Below, in pieces: positions 31,932-46,712 of a stretch of 64,000 nt of DNA. The first letter of the stretch is position 1. The number at the start of each line of letters is the position of its first letter. The translations under genes and the position numbers were made by a program. The notes under the pieces are model-generated. The model had not been told where the DNA came from, made no database searches, and saw nothing but the letters and a program-made list of their open reading frames with translations. Source of the DNA: Mucor racemosus (taxonomy: Eukaryota > Mucoromycota > Mucoromycetes > Mucorales > Mucoraceae). The stretch covers positions 868,001-932,000 of the forward strand of contig JAPEHQ010000003.1 in the NCBI GenBank assembly GCA_027405735.1, written 5' to 3'.

Positions 31932-33159
31932 ATGTCATCCACTCGTTCATCACTTACAGCTGTCCCTACAATTTCAAATATTTACATTTCAAACCCAAAT
32001 GAGGATAGCAATGCATTAGAAAAGAAGCCATCATCTTATGCAACTTCAATTTCACTAACCATTGACAATAACACAGATGATCTAAACACATCCCGTAAGA
32101 GTCGTTGTGCTACCATTGTATCACATTTAAGACATTTCAAGCAAAAAGTAAATATTACACCATCTATTCCAAACTTTACATGTTCTAATTTTACATGTAA
32201 TTCATATAGAACAGAGAATTTTTGGCTGAATTTATTGGTACTATGGTTTTGATTCTATTAACTTGTGGTATATCAGCAGAAGAAACTCTTCAAATTGGTC
32301 TTAATAAATCTTGGTTAACCTCTTCAATTGGATCAGGTATTACATGAAATTTGTATGAAACATGCAAACCCACTAAATGATTTCTAGGCCTTGCTGTACT
32401 TGTCGCTGTTTGCGTTGCCGGCCATGTTTCTGTAAGTATGATTACAGTTTCATCATTTTCACAACAACTGCATAATTAAATGTATTATACAGAAAATACT
32501 ATAATTAGATACCATCTATCCCCCCTTTCTTTTTTTTAACACTAATAATTTTACTCCTGACGATCTCTAATATTTCCATTTATTAACTTTTTTAGGGTGC
32601 TCATATTAATCCTGCTGTTACAATTACCTTTTGCCTATTTAGTGGATTCCCTGTTAGAAAGGTACCTACCTATCTTGCAGCTCAATTCATGGGTGCTTTC
32701 ACGGGTGCTGCTTTATTATATACAATCATTGAACCTGCTATTACTCAATTTGATCATGGTAACCGTCATATTTTAGGTGAATTGGGTACTGCCGGTATTT
32801 TTGGTACATATCCGCCTCTGTATGTTGGCATTGCATCAGCTGCAGCTTCCGAGATTATCGGTACTGCATTGCTTTTACTTGTTATCATGACCTCAGGACA
32901 TCCCAATAATTTACCTTTCCGTACTGCTCAGGGTATTATGATCTCAGTAGGTGTAATGACCATTTGCTTAGGTTTAGGTTATACTTCCGGTTTTTCATTG
33001 AATCCTGCTCGTGATTTGGGCCCTCGCTTATTTACAGCTGTTGCTGGTTGGGGCTTTGAAGTTTTCAGTGTACATCACTTTTATGCTTTTGTACCCATGT
33101 TGGCACCTATCTTTGGTGCTATTTTGGGTGGCTCCATTTATACCGTTTTCATTGATTAA
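31932..33159 (+). CDS. Aquaglyceroporin (MIP family)
   Basis: Membrane channel for water and small polyols such as glycerol. From ATG 31932 four exons (introns 32148-32209, 32337-32387, 32432-32595) give 316 aa. A hydrophilic N-terminus of about 70 residues precedes NREFLAEFIGTMVLILLTCG (first membrane segment). The first NPA loop is GAHINPAVTITFCLF, with HxNPA as usual; the second is SGFSLNPARDLGPRLF, whose Asp after NPAR is diagnostic of glycerol-conducting members. Other family motifs include AQFMGAFTGAALLY and FVPMLAPIFGAILGG. The upstream exon at 31488-31632 would replace the first nine residues with 48 others. The C/T-rich tract at 31780-31930 would be the promoter for this start. Confidence 0.93.
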
Positions 33160-33354
33160 TTTTTTTTTTTTTTTTTGTAATAAATTATATTTGTATATCT
33201 TATACCCCTTAATAATTGTAACATAAATTTTGCATTTAAAGAGTTCCATTTACTAACATTTACAATATGATAAATGGTCACATAACGGTTCGTTGTAAAA
33301 AAAAAAAAAAGCTTCAAATTATCAAGCGAAATCCTTTTTGATCATTAAAGCAAT

Positions 33355-35350
<1,996 letters not shown>

Positions 35351-37913
35351 AGGGCAATAATAATTGTAATAAATGTATAAAATGCACACTTCAACTGTCC
35401 ACATTATATTAAAATGTGGATAGCTAAGAAATCATGAAATATCGTTAATACCGTTTACTGTTGATATGCAAAATAAAATATCTGAAAACATACCTGAGAT
35501 GCTATAATTGGATACAGTTTTAGTAATTTTTATTCATCATGCTCCATAATTTAGGAAAATCCTTTGAATATCTGAGTGTATTTTTTCACTGCTGCTGAAT
35601 CTACTAACAAACAAAAAAATGAGATGGGCTTGAACATATTTGGGCATCAAATTTTTTTTATTTTTGCCTAATTTTCAAAATATTTAATATATTTGCCATT
35701 GCGGTTTTTATACCCAAATAATAGCCCTAATTTATATCTATTCATAGCAATTGAGTTTTTCGATATATCTCAATTTTTGATGGAGAAATAAAAAGAAAAG
35801 TGCAAAAATTTTGACCCTCAATTTGTCCATTCATTTTTCATGAGCATTCACAGGTCCTTTTTTCTTCCGACACCAAAAAATCATACAAAATTTCAGGTTT
35901 CTCCATGAAAAATGCGGTTACAGTTGCATTCTATATTTCAATCTGTAGATAATTTTACGGGCCATCATCAAAAAAGTTAATATTCCAAATTTTGTTTAAA
36001 ATTAAGGAGAAAAAGCTGAAAATCCCTTGAAATTTCACTTCAATTTCACGCTAATTTTTTTGAGGAAAATTTCTTTAACAATTATACCATTCAATGAAGA
36101 ATCTAAGGCTTTACCTAAAACATTTAGTAAGCTACTCCAACTTACTATGCATTTTATTGCGTATTTAAAGATCCAAATGTTTTAATCCATTTCTTTCAGA
36201 TTTGTCACTTCTCGGTTAAACTCCGATAAAAATGATATATTGCACGAAGATTTCATTTTCTCAATGAAAAGTCAATATTCTTTGCAAAACAAAAGATAAA
36301 CAAATATATTTTATTCAATCTCTATTATATGCAAACTTAAAATTTAAATAAATACTATAATGAAACTGGCATAACCTATGAATTTTCAGTCACATCAAAT
36401 AATCAAAAGCGAGACACTTTAATATATATGGTATTTCTAAACAAAATTGCTCAGAATTTCATCACTTTTCTTATAAAATTATGCATTTGTGCATTATCAA
36501 TTCAGAAAATTAATTCTTAGCGTTAAATAAAAGATAGAGACTCTATGGAAAACAAATTTCTAGAAATTTAGGTCAGTAATTTGATGCTGTAGATCACTTC
36601 AAAGGATTTTCACAGCATACTCTAGCTCAGAAACAGCAATCCGAGGCAAGTATTTCATTCAAAAAGTATGAAAAAACTGTGTGTATTTTTATTTGTAAGT
36701 TTCCTAACTGAAAAATTGAGAAATTGGAAGCTTATTCAAAATGCTGCACTTTTTTGAGTTTTTGTCATGTTTTTCCTTGAGCGATTTAGCGAAAGCCTTA
36801 TTTGTCTTTTGCCTGAATAGGAGCTGTAGATACTAAAGCCACCAAAAGCATTAAAAGACGCTGCATTTGAGCTTTCCGTGGATAATTCTTCGCCATGGTT
36901 CCCCCAAAGAATGGCTCGATATCATCTATGTGAACCAAAAGACGCTGGTATTACTTGTCTGTAAATTACAATTAATATTAAACAAAATTACAAACTTACT
37001 AGATACAAGTATGTTTTATCAAGAAGGCTTACTCTTGAACAAAGCCACATCTTGACTCCATGACTGCATGTATTATATTTTGTTGAAAATTAAAATAAAT
37101 GTAAAGAAATCTACAATGTTTTTTTGAGATTGCACAGACATTCTAGAATAATTAATAAGATGAAGAGTGACAAGACTGCTCATACTATATATCGCAATTC
37201 GGTGATAGTTTGAGGAGACTTGCTTGACAGATTTCATGATGTAAAATCTAGTATAAATAGTCAATAGAAAAATACAAAGGCTTAAGAATGTCGATTGTAT
37301 CAAATTATAAAGTATCAACCGAGTTTATGATTGTAGATTAATAATTCTGTACAACCACTGTAATACTAAAGTTGATCCGGGGAGAGGATCTATAAGAGAT
37401 AGCATACCATGAAATTTTCAAAAACTGAACACCATCTCTTTATAAAAAAATGAGCTCATATTTTTACTTTGAAAGAACAAAATCTAAGAAGTTTTTTTCA
37501 TGGAGCCGTTTATCCATTTGGATAACCAGGAAATGGTACTACTTGTGAGAAATGACTTTACTTAAATAAGAGATCGACAACATTATATGGGTCATAAATA
37601 ATACTAAATTTGATCTAATCCGTTGAAATAAAGGTCCAGGTAAAAAAAAAAATGGATACTAAATGTGTGTTCGGCGCTTTAATACGATTCAGCAGTTGCT
37701 GTTTATCAGATTTTTTGGACTTTTAATCTGTTACGGAATCAATTTAATATGAAAGGTACTAATGGAACTAAAAAAGAATCTGATTACTGGGGCAGCCAGT
37801 GCTTAAAGAGATAAATTAGGAATTTTAAATTTGTTTTTGGAAACATTGTGGTCAAGTACAACGTTATACCACTTGTTGGTACATTATTACACAAATAGAA
37901 GTATCATGTCAAT

Positions 37914-37944
<31 letters not shown>

Positions 37945-39150
37945 GCGTATTGATTATACAGTATTTTGCTTTTTTTTATATGGTTTACAGATAAACAATG
38001 TTCTCGAGTATTTTAGCTTGTAAAATATTGCTGCACACTTTATTGATCTGAGAATATATTTAGATTCAGGATCATACATATAGACGGTTTACAGCAAATT
38101 TAAATGTACTTTCTTTTCTTTTCAATTGTTCACTCTTTTTTTTTTACTATTCTTTCTATATTTTTCCTTTTTCTTTTCGCTCTGTACAACAGGTTCTTGG
38201 AAATTTTATAGGGCCAGGGTAATTTCTTCTTATTGGTCTCGTTTATCTATTTAGTGTGATGCTACCCGTTAAACTCAAGATAAAACAATTTACCAGATTA
38301 ATACATTTTTTTTTATTCAATAATAATATAGATCCATTTGGTTCCGATATGTGTGTACCACATAACCAATAGAGATATCTGATAAAATGAATTGTGAGCT
38401 CCGTGTAAATCTTACTTTGTATAATTCTAATTCAAATTAGTTCTATTTTTCTATATTTTGTATATAAGCGTAATCATTTATCTATAAATTATAATTTGGA
38501 ATGCTAAAAAAGATCAGTCGATTATGTATAAAGACGAAATCAAATGTTAAACGAGATTTGTTAATAGTTGGTAGTACCATTTAATGCAAAATACATTTGA
38601 TAATCAAAAACTGGCAAATTATTATGAATTTGCCTTTATTCGTACAATTGCACAAGAGAGAGAAAAAAAGATCTCCTCTCTGTTTTCCGGGTGGGGATTT
38701 GAATTTAAAAATAAAATTATAAAATGGAATAATCTGATCATTCCGTGTACTACTGCAAGCAAATGTGTTAGATAATTGTAAATGAACAATGTGAATAATA
38801 CAACGGATCGAAATGTAAAGATTATTTGGGTTTTCTTTGATTTTTCACCGGGAATTTTAATATACTCATGCTAAATAGCATGGCTTGTAGTAAGCCGTGA
38901 AACATTTGCACAGCATTTTTCTTCAATATGTAAAGCGGGGGATGGAATCAACGTATAGTAATAATGTAATGAAAATACCGGGTCCTACATTGAAATCATT
39001 CTTTTTTAGGGAAACTAAAGTTTTTATTCTCAATTTTAATAATAAACGATTACCCAAGGAAATCAATCTGATAAAATGACTAAAATCAGATAAATTCGAT
39101 CTATCAAAAATCAACGTTATTGGCTATTGGAATTTTTCTGTTTATGGATC
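35351..39150. other. Gene-free stretch with repeat A2
   Basis: About 3.8 kb between RCM1 and the ferric-reductase-like gene. It contains repeat A2, T28 at 37917-37944, and a C/T-rich block around 38110-38190 that looks like a promoter without a gene after it. Short frames near 36867 and 38584-39079 have no domain support. Confidence 0.45.
35668..36415 (+). repeat. Dispersed AT-rich repeat, copy A2
   Basis: Direct-orientation partner of 10130-10895, aligning from CCTAATTTTC to ATCAAATAATCAAAAGCGAG with scattered indels. The T25 tract of A1 is absent here (CCTTTTTTCTTCCGACACC), so the homopolymer grew after the copies separated. Part of it (GAAAAATGCGGTTACAG ... GTAGATAATTTT) aligns with repeat B. 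Confidence 0.65.
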
Positions 39151-39257
39151 ATTATATAAAAGAAAAACATTTTCCATTCATCTCTTGTTGAACTCTCTTA
39201 CTCTAAGCTTCCTTAAATTCTTTTTCTTTTTTTTTATTATATTAAATCAATCAAAAA
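39151..39257 (+). promoter_or_regulatory. Core promoter of ferric-reductase-like gene
   Basis: ATTATATAAAAG at 39151-39162 is a good TATA box 97 bp before the ATG. It is followed by a C/T-rich tract (TCATCTCTTGTTGAACTCTC and on) and an A-rich leader ending ATCAAAAAATGG. This TATA, pyrimidine, A-leader layout recurs in several genes here. Confidence 0.6.
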
Positions 39258-41234
39258 ATGGCTCACGGAAACAGTGATGGTACATATACCGTTCGAACAA
39301 CTAGTGCCTTCTTCATTGCTGGTTTGGCTTATACCTTCTTTTTTTGGGGTCTCTTTGCTCTTTACTCCATTGGCTATCAGTTGAATAGAATTCGAATCTA
39401 TCGAATTAGAAAAAGTAGAATTGCTGGTAAAGAGGATAATGTAGTAACTGAATTACCATTTGAAAAATATTGGAATCGCCTTGATTATGTTGTCCGCATC
39501 CCTTTCAGTACTGAAATGTTTCCTGTAAAGCATATTATTGGCATTTCCTTGTTTAGTATCGTGAACGTTCTTTTCTGTTTATTTGCTCCTTTCTCATTTA
39601 CAGGTCCATATGCTGTCCCTGCTATCGGTCAAATGGATCGTCGTGCTGCTTTTGTTGGTATGGCTAATTGGGGGTTTGTCTTTTTCCTTGCTCAAAGAAA
39701 CTCTCTCTTGCCTAAAATGTCTGGTTTGACATTTGAAGAACTTATTCCTTTCCATCGTATTGTTGCCCGTATTGGTCTTGCTGAATTTATGCCTCATTTT
39801 GTGTGGCGTATGTAAGTATTGTAAATCTATATCAGAACGAATATTTTACAAACTGATCCTCTTTTTGTATTTATATAGTATTGTTGGCTACCGAAGAAAC
39901 TTTGTCGTTAAAGATGCTCTTTTCAGAAACACTGAGCAAACCACTGGTACTATTGCCATGTTGGGTTTCTTGATCATGTTTGCTTCTTCATTAGAATATG
40001 TTCGTCGTAATTATTTTGAAGTATTTTACTACTGTCATGTTATCTTCCTTATAGTCGCTATCATTTTCACTTGCTGGCACGAAACTACTTGTTTTGTCTT
40101 TTTTATTCCTGCTGTTATCCTCTGGTTTGCTGATCGTGCGATTCGAACATACCAGTCTTGGTGTGATAAACCAACTATGGTTCGTGTTGATGAAGTTGCT
40201 GCTCAAACCGCCACTCAAGATGGTATTGTCCGTGTTCTTTATGAACAAAAGACTCTTAAATACTTTAAGCCTGGTCAATACGTATTTGCTTCTTTTGTTA
40301 TTAATGGAAAGAAACTTTGGGAATATGCTAATTGGCACCCTTTTACTATTTCTGAGGTTTTCCGTGTAAATGATTCTAATGATAGTGGTATTGAAGAACG
40401 TGTTGTCGGCACTCATAATGAAAAGACAGAGGCATCTTCTGTAACTAATGTTAATCTTGATGAAAAGAACAAGACTTCTTCTCCTACAGATAGTCTCACT
40501 GATATGGGTTCTATGTCTGATTGCTCTAGTCTTCGTCGTCGCGGTAATGGTGTCATGGATAAGCAAACTAAATCAATGGCTTCCTTCCACATTAAAGCTT
40601 TGGGTACAAAGACTAGCGATCTTTTAAGAACTGCTGCTGCCAATGATAAACTTAAAGTTTACATCGATGGTCCTTATGGTCCTCAACTCCAATACCAAGA
40701 TTTCCCTGTAGCTGCTTTCTTTGCTACTGGCGTTGGTGTAACTCCTGCTATGTGTGTTATCAAGGATATCATTGATAAGAAGTCTGTTGGTTTACGTACC
40801 ATGGCAACAGATCACGTTTACTTGATTTGGGCTGTTAGAATTTCTGGTAAATAACCTTAAATAATATGAAATTTATAATACAAGCTTCTAATCATACGCC
40901 TTAATTTTAAATAGATGAAGTCCCTGTATATATGGATATGTTCAATTACTGGAATGAAAAATGCAAAAACGCTGTTTCGCCTATTCGCTTATCTGTCACT
41001 GTGTATATTACTAGAGAAAAGGAAGGTACTAATGCTTTGGAAAACCTTGAAGGTTTCAAGGTAATTTACGGTTCCAGACCTCCTATTGCTGAAGAAATGG
41101 ATAGAATCAAGACTGTAAATGCCAATCGTAGAGTGTTTACTCATGCTTGTGGTTCTACACCTTTCACTCGCGATGTTGTGAACCAATCTGTTATTCGAGG
41201 ATTTGAGCCTCATAATGAACTCTTTGAATTTTAA
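39258..41234 (+). CDS. Ferric-reductase / NADPH-oxidase-like flavocytochrome
   Basis: Membrane flavocytochrome that would pass electrons from NADPH through FAD and haem across the membrane. Three exons (introns 39812-39878, 40847-40914) give 613 aa. Hydrophobic segments occupy about residues 15-40 and 90-285, with the ferric-reductase-like transmembrane core from FHRIVARIGLAEFMPHFVW to YYCHVIFLIVAIIFTCWHE, which supplies the spaced histidines for haem. Then follow the FAD-binding region (FKPGQYVFASF, NWHPFTISE) and the NADPH-binding part (FFATGVGVTPAMCVIKDI ... FTHACGSTPF). A Ser-rich insert of about 80 residues with RRR sits between HPFTIS and the next FAD-domain strand and could be regulatory. 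A metal reductase is more likely than a NOX because no EF-hand or NOX-specific tail is seen. Codon choice suggests good expression. Confidence 0.88.
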
Positions 41235-43840
41235 GGTTCCTTCTTCATCCCCAAAAACCACACCCCCACTCTTTTACATTGTTGTATTATAAATTTTAAT
41301 TATAGAAAGCTTCTTTTTTTTTTACCTCCCCCCCCCCTATCTCTTAAAGCCATTTTTATTCTTACCTATATTAACCTCCCCATCTCTCTCTCTGATAAGT
41401 GTAAATATTGATTTTTAACATATAGTGTTTATGTTAGATTTCTTTATATCTACATATATACATATTATTTTATATATATCTAAAACTTAATAAAATTATC
41501 CATTAGCATGCTGCATACATTTGATTTGCAGTATCTCTATTTTTTTCATAATAATAACATCGAAAAAATGTGAAACACTGCACATTCTTATCATAGTCAT
41601 ATACATTTAGTACGGAATTATTCATATACGATAAAATAGATCTGATTGTACATAATATCTCGGTTAAAAGGGGGGAAGGGTGTTTGATGACATTTGGAAA
41701 TACAACCAACTATTGGGTAAAACATATATTCTGCGTTTTAAAGAAATGCTTGTAACAGTAACCCGACTTTTGTCAACTACATTACATACATATTAACATC
41801 TCCGTAACAAAAGTTCAAATTAAGTCCAAAGCTTTGAATCTATTATATATCGCTGAGTCTCTATGTATTTTGTGCACTGCTAAAACCTAATTACATGATT
41901 GTTTCACCATGGTAATGATATTATATCAGGTTAGACACTTTTTAACGCCGCGCTATTTCAGCGTAACAGGCTGGATATATAACAGATTCTCAATTGTCAT
42001 AGAAACCGAGTGGAGGTTTTCCTTTGATATTGGCAAAAATAGATATGACACCTTGGATATATATATGCTTGCTGGCCATTTATTGTAAGTATTTATGATT
42101 CAAATATCAGTATGCCCTTTAAACTTATATACATCAAAGAATAGTAATTTATATCTGTATATCCCGTTTGATTCCAGGTTTCAATTATCTTGCAATATTA
42201 TCAAATGTGTAGCTTCTAGTATTTAAGATTAGTTTCTGTGTGTCATTAAAGCATGAATCTACAAGTATACATAAATCACAGAGTATTTCATAAGTTCCTA
42301 GCATCTCAATGAATAGCGACATAAATTTGGTAGAAGAATCGCTTATGAGCATCCTTTTATGGCCTAGTAAATCCCATTTATTTCCTCTAATCTGTTGCAC
42401 GAAATTCGTTGAACCATTTCATCTCAATCGTGTAAAATATAATCCTTGGCAAAAGTAATGTACAACACTTTAGCTGACCGAAAACCATAAATACAACCAT
42501 TGTACATCAAAATGTTCCCAATCAAAAGAACCGATCTAACAATTTTAAGGTTTTCAGATTTCTGGGCCCAATAATTGAAGTAACCTGTAATATACATATA
42601 AATGAAAATGGCCCTTAAATGTATAAACTATCTGTTTATGTACAAGCCTATATACTTATAAAAATTCTCAAAAATTTACCCAAAGTGTTGCTCTATTTTT
42701 TTTTAAGTATTGACCAAGATTATGCAACACCTTATTTTCATATTTTGTGAGAAACAGATGCCAAATAATTTGCATTTCAGTTTGTACAAAAAATCAGTTC
42801 GCAGCATATGCTTTTACAAATGTATTATTATACGGATAATCCGGCTATATTACAAACTCAAAATTTTGTACTACTTATACTATATATCATCAGTCCTCGT
42901 TTGAATTACATATCTCCCCGCCTTTTTGAAAACAATGGCAAGTATACATATCAGAGTATTTCCACTTGAAACCAGACATTTCATTAAAATATTTAGACAA
43001 TTTCCAATTAAATTTTGAACGATTATACAATGGTTATACATTGAGACAGAGTGAAAACGAAATCTAGACAAAATGAGAATGCAAATTCGTACGAATTGTG
43101 AATAACTTTCGGACGAATAAAGTGTTGCTTCTAGATGTTAGTTATTCATAGTAAATATTTATTTTTAATGGATTGTGCTCATGCCCAAAATAACCAAATT
43201 AAAAAAGTATAATGTAATATTATATAAAAAATACAATACATATTGAAAGAGATAAAAATACCACAAGGGACAGTAATACCTTGCAATTATTTTCGCTATG
43301 AATAAAGCGAATAATCATTTCTTCCTAGCCCTAAACAATTCTTTGAATATTTAATAAAATATAGAGCATGACTTTTGCTTTCAAACATTCGTGTCGTAGG
43401 CTAATGCAGTTGATCATTTTTCTTTGTATTATAGATGGAATGAATAATAATAATAATAATAATAATAATTTTTTCATTTCTTTTTTTCTTTCCATACATT
43501 TTGCTTCCTCTGCTTCAATATTGAAATTGCTTCATAATTTGAACATTTGGTATATGTAAACATTGATTACTTTATATACTTTAAATATTTGTTTATTATA
43601 GATCCACGGTTCTGCTCTCATGAAAAGAAGAATAAACGAAAGTATCACATCTAAAAGATGTTCTAAAGAGAACCTTTACTCATTAAAAGGTGCGATATTG
43701 CCCAAGCATCCTGCATTGCTATTCAAGACCTATAAGATTTCTCTTTCTGTGTCTCCCTTCTGTATTTGAACATCGTTTTCAAAGCTCTCGTCATTGCTAC
43801 TCTCCACAATTTTCTATTATAATAGTATCTCTACTGCTTT

Positions 43841-44015
43841 GAGATAGCATTTACAAGATCCACAAGGTTCTCCCTCTATCAATCTCTGGAGAAGGCTTTT
43901 TTAAGCCTGTGATCTTTGTTTTCCTTCGATGGTTCAATAGCATTGGTTTCAAGATCTAAAGGTTTTTCCCCCTCCTATTAGTTTCTGGAGAAGGTTTTTT
44001 ATGCCCATGATCTTT
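43841..44015 (+). repeat. Imperfect tandem duplication, unit about 95 bp
   Basis: ATAGCATTTACAAGATC ... TCTCTGGAGAAGGC ... GTGATCTTT (43845-43918) is echoed by ATAGCATTGGTTTCAAGATC ... TTTCTGGAGAAGGT ... ATGATCTTT (43938-44014). Both units are richer in GC than the surrounds. A further AATAGCATTCTACC at 44103 could start a decayed third unit. Confidence 0.55.
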
Positions 44016-44453
44016 CAAGATTTTTCAAGATTTACAATGCTCAAAATGGCTGTACTCAAGACTCTGATGTTTCTGCTTTTCCCTCAACGCTAGTGCATTT
44101 GAATAGCATTCTACCGACTTGTTCTGAACCAAGTACAATTAATTCAAATGCTTTAAGGAACTTACCTGTGGAATGCTTTATGAACCTGAAGTGGTTCCTC
44201 ACATTAATATATTTATTTATTACTGATGTATTTTTTTACTAGAGTTAACAAGTGAAGGTATATGATTTTTAACTGATTCTAGACTGATTTTTAGACAATA
44301 TTCTGCTTAAATTACAGGCCAAGATGGTGAAAATGTCTAAAACATTATAGTATTGTATATTCTGCATCTCTGACTTGGATATTGATTCTTCTAAAGAAAA
44401 TGATGTGAAGTTTATTACAATCGCCGTAACAAACATGATTTCTTCTTTGGGAG

Positions 44454-44580
44454 TTTAGATTATTACAGGCAAGTTCATTTAGATAAATTCTTTGAAATAA
44501 TACCTAAGAATAATTTAATCTTGTCCAAATCTCCTTCTCATTTCATCCCAAATTTTACTTATTTTGTCTGAAATTTAAAG
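44454..44580 (+). repeat. Dispersed repeat, copy C1
   Basis: Matches 63340-63510 in the same orientation: TACAGGCAAGTTCA.TTAG against TACAGGTAAGTTCA.TTAG, TGAAATAATACCT in both, AATCTTGTCCA against AGTCTTGTCCA, and TTATTTTGTCTGAA against CTATTTTGTTTGAA. Noncoding, function unknown. Confidence 0.5.
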
Positions 44581-44892
44581 TAAAAATACTGTGGGAAGGA
44601 TAAGAAGAAATAAACGGCTTATTACATGTGACAAACTTTGCGCAGCATCCATTATTGTGTTTTATTTACCTTACATTGAATTATATAGGCCCGAGTGTTC
44701 CTTATACATGTATTAAAGCGACATGGAATGGCTTTATTTAACTGTCAAATACACAGCATTGTAACTGCCAAATTTACCCCTGAATTTTGAATTTCAATCA
44801 ATGCCTGCTGATCTATTATTTAAAGTCCGACAATATTTTCTTGTTTTTAAAGGATTTCGCTGTAACTCGGATAAATGCCAACAGCTAATTTA

Positions 44893-44940
44893 GCTATGAA
44901 ATAAAGCTATGAAATAAAGCTATGAAATAAAGCTATGAAA
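44893..44940 (+). repeat. 13-bp minisatellite, 3.7 copies
   Basis: Perfect tandem copies of GCTATGAAATAAA followed by GCTATGAAA. It is a short simple repeat likely made by replication slippage. Confidence 0.9.
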
Positions 44941-45990
44941 GCTATCCAAATTGTGTAGCTATTTCGTATTTTCTCAAAAACGATTTGTAATAGACTGAAA
45001 AGTATATAGCTCTAAACATATATTTATTTCTCACATGCTGTCTCATCTTTATGCAGATAAAAATTTCTTATGTGGTTTCCATGGACCAAATAATTTTATT
45101 CCATACTTTTACTTACAACTTTATTTATTTCAAAATAAAGTAAAATTTGACGGACTTTTAACAAGCTGTCAGATCAGAAAATAAAAAATTCGACTCGTCA
45201 GAATTCAGGAGTACAATGAATGGAGTTCCATTGGCAATCAGGGGGTAAATTTTTCAAAGATTTACAAAATTCAGATGAAAAAGCCAATAAGAAATCTCAA
45301 GAATTTTTGCCTTTACATTGTACTTTTTCATGGAATTTGGTATCACAATAATAGGTCTCTATACATACTATACACGTGCCTTAAATGAAAATTCTCATGT
45401 AAATCTAAATTCATAACTTGTTGAATGCCATTTAAAGCATCTAGTATAGCGAGCGAATAACTATTTGACATCTTTTAAGGCAAGTATCTAAAACTACAAC
45501 TCATTGATAAAGTATATAGCTACTTTTGATAAGACAGGCATTATCTCATTCTCTGCTATTGACAAATATGATTGAATTCATATACGCATAGGACGTAAAT
45601 CACTTCTATTTATGCATTGAATATATTTAGTTTTAAAAAGATTATTTATGTCATATTAGTAATTAAAAAATAACTCATATATGTATTTAATCCACATACG
45701 TTCAAAGTAAATATTTGAGTTTTATAATAAACGAATCAAAGAATCTACATACATACAAAAGGTGCATGAAATTAACAACTATCATCGTACCTCTGTATAT
45801 AAATATAAAGCAAAATGCAGGAGTAATAGGGTCCCTTTCCTGTGTCTGTACAATGTACATGTTGTTTATTTAAAAGAAATATGAGTTCTCCTTCTCAAAA
45901 AGACCTTTCTATTCTATTTTCTCTCTAACTCCCTCCTTCCTTTCTCTTTGTTTGATCCTCTTTTCCTCTTTTTTTATAATTTTTTTCTCG

Positions 45991-46712
45991 ATGAAAGATA
46001 TCATATTGGCTCTTTTGGGCATTGTTTTACTTGGTCTTGTCAAAGCAGATGTTCCATCCCCATCTCATAATTTTAATGTGACATTGCCAGAGCCAAATGC
46101 ACCATATGTAGCTGGTCAAATGCTTCCCATAAGTTATACTTTGCCTGATGATACTAATTTACCTAATTGTAAGTAAAATATATTATGAGCCAAAAAATTG
46201 AAAAGGTTAACAATTTGCTATAGTGCTGTCGTTATCCGTGTTATTTACCACTCAAGATCCAACGCTCAACTTTACAGATATAGTGATTACTTCAAATGCA
46301 GATATTTCTCAAGGGTTTAGCTTTAGAAGAACTCACAATACAATGGTCTATTTTGAGCACCAACTAAGTGTAAAATGAATCAATTGAAACGATATAAATG
46401 TATACGTATTTAAACAACCTTTTTTTTTAACAAAAATAGTACGCTATCCCAAATAATACATTATCTGGAAACTATATCGTCTTATTTGTAGATTCTATTT
46501 CAAAATCGAATACATCTGTACCTATTTTAGTTCGACCTTACGCAGCTCCAGTAACTACATTGCCCACAAATCCTAATAAAGCTCATCCTTCAAACGGTGG
46601 GTCAATATTTGCTATTCATAGTAATGATGTTCAAGCAGCATATAAAGCAGTAAATTGGACATTAGCAAGTGTTTTATTAGGGCTTTTGTTGATTGCATAC
46701 AGTAAATTGTAA
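45991..46712 (+). CDS. Small secreted cell-surface protein, Kre9/KNH-like fold
   Basis: Three exons (introns 46169-46223, 46370-46439) give 198 aa. The N-terminus MKDIILALLGIVLLGLVKA is a signal peptide with an Ala-x-Ala-like cleavage context. The mature start (FNVTLPEPNAPYVAGQMLPI then SYTLPDD) resembles the N-terminal beta-sandwich of fungal Kre9/Knh1-like wall proteins, in which 'P..AG..l.I.w' is the signature. Several N-glycosylation sites (NFT, NTS, NNT, NWT) are visible. The C-terminus SVLLGLLLIAYSKL is hydrophobic, consistent with a GPI signal or a tail anchor. TATATAAAT lies about 190 bp upstream. The precise role is unknown. Confidence 0.7.

Larger units (their letters stand above)
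41235..45990. other. Gene-free stretch with small repeats
   Basis: Nearly 4.8 kb. The first 170 bp is C-rich 3' UTR. Further on are an (AAT)9 microsatellite at 43443-43469, a 95-bp-spaced duplication (43841-44015), a 13-bp tandem repeat (44893-44940), and a segment at 44454-44580 that recurs at 63340-63510. A CACGTG lies at 45373-45378. Near the end, TATATAAAT at 45797-45805 and a C/T-rich leader belong to the next gene. No coding region recognised. Confidence 0.45.

Noticed and set aside
43368..43559. ORF with an Asn run
   Set aside because: The Asn run is the (AAT)9 microsatellite; no other coding signal.
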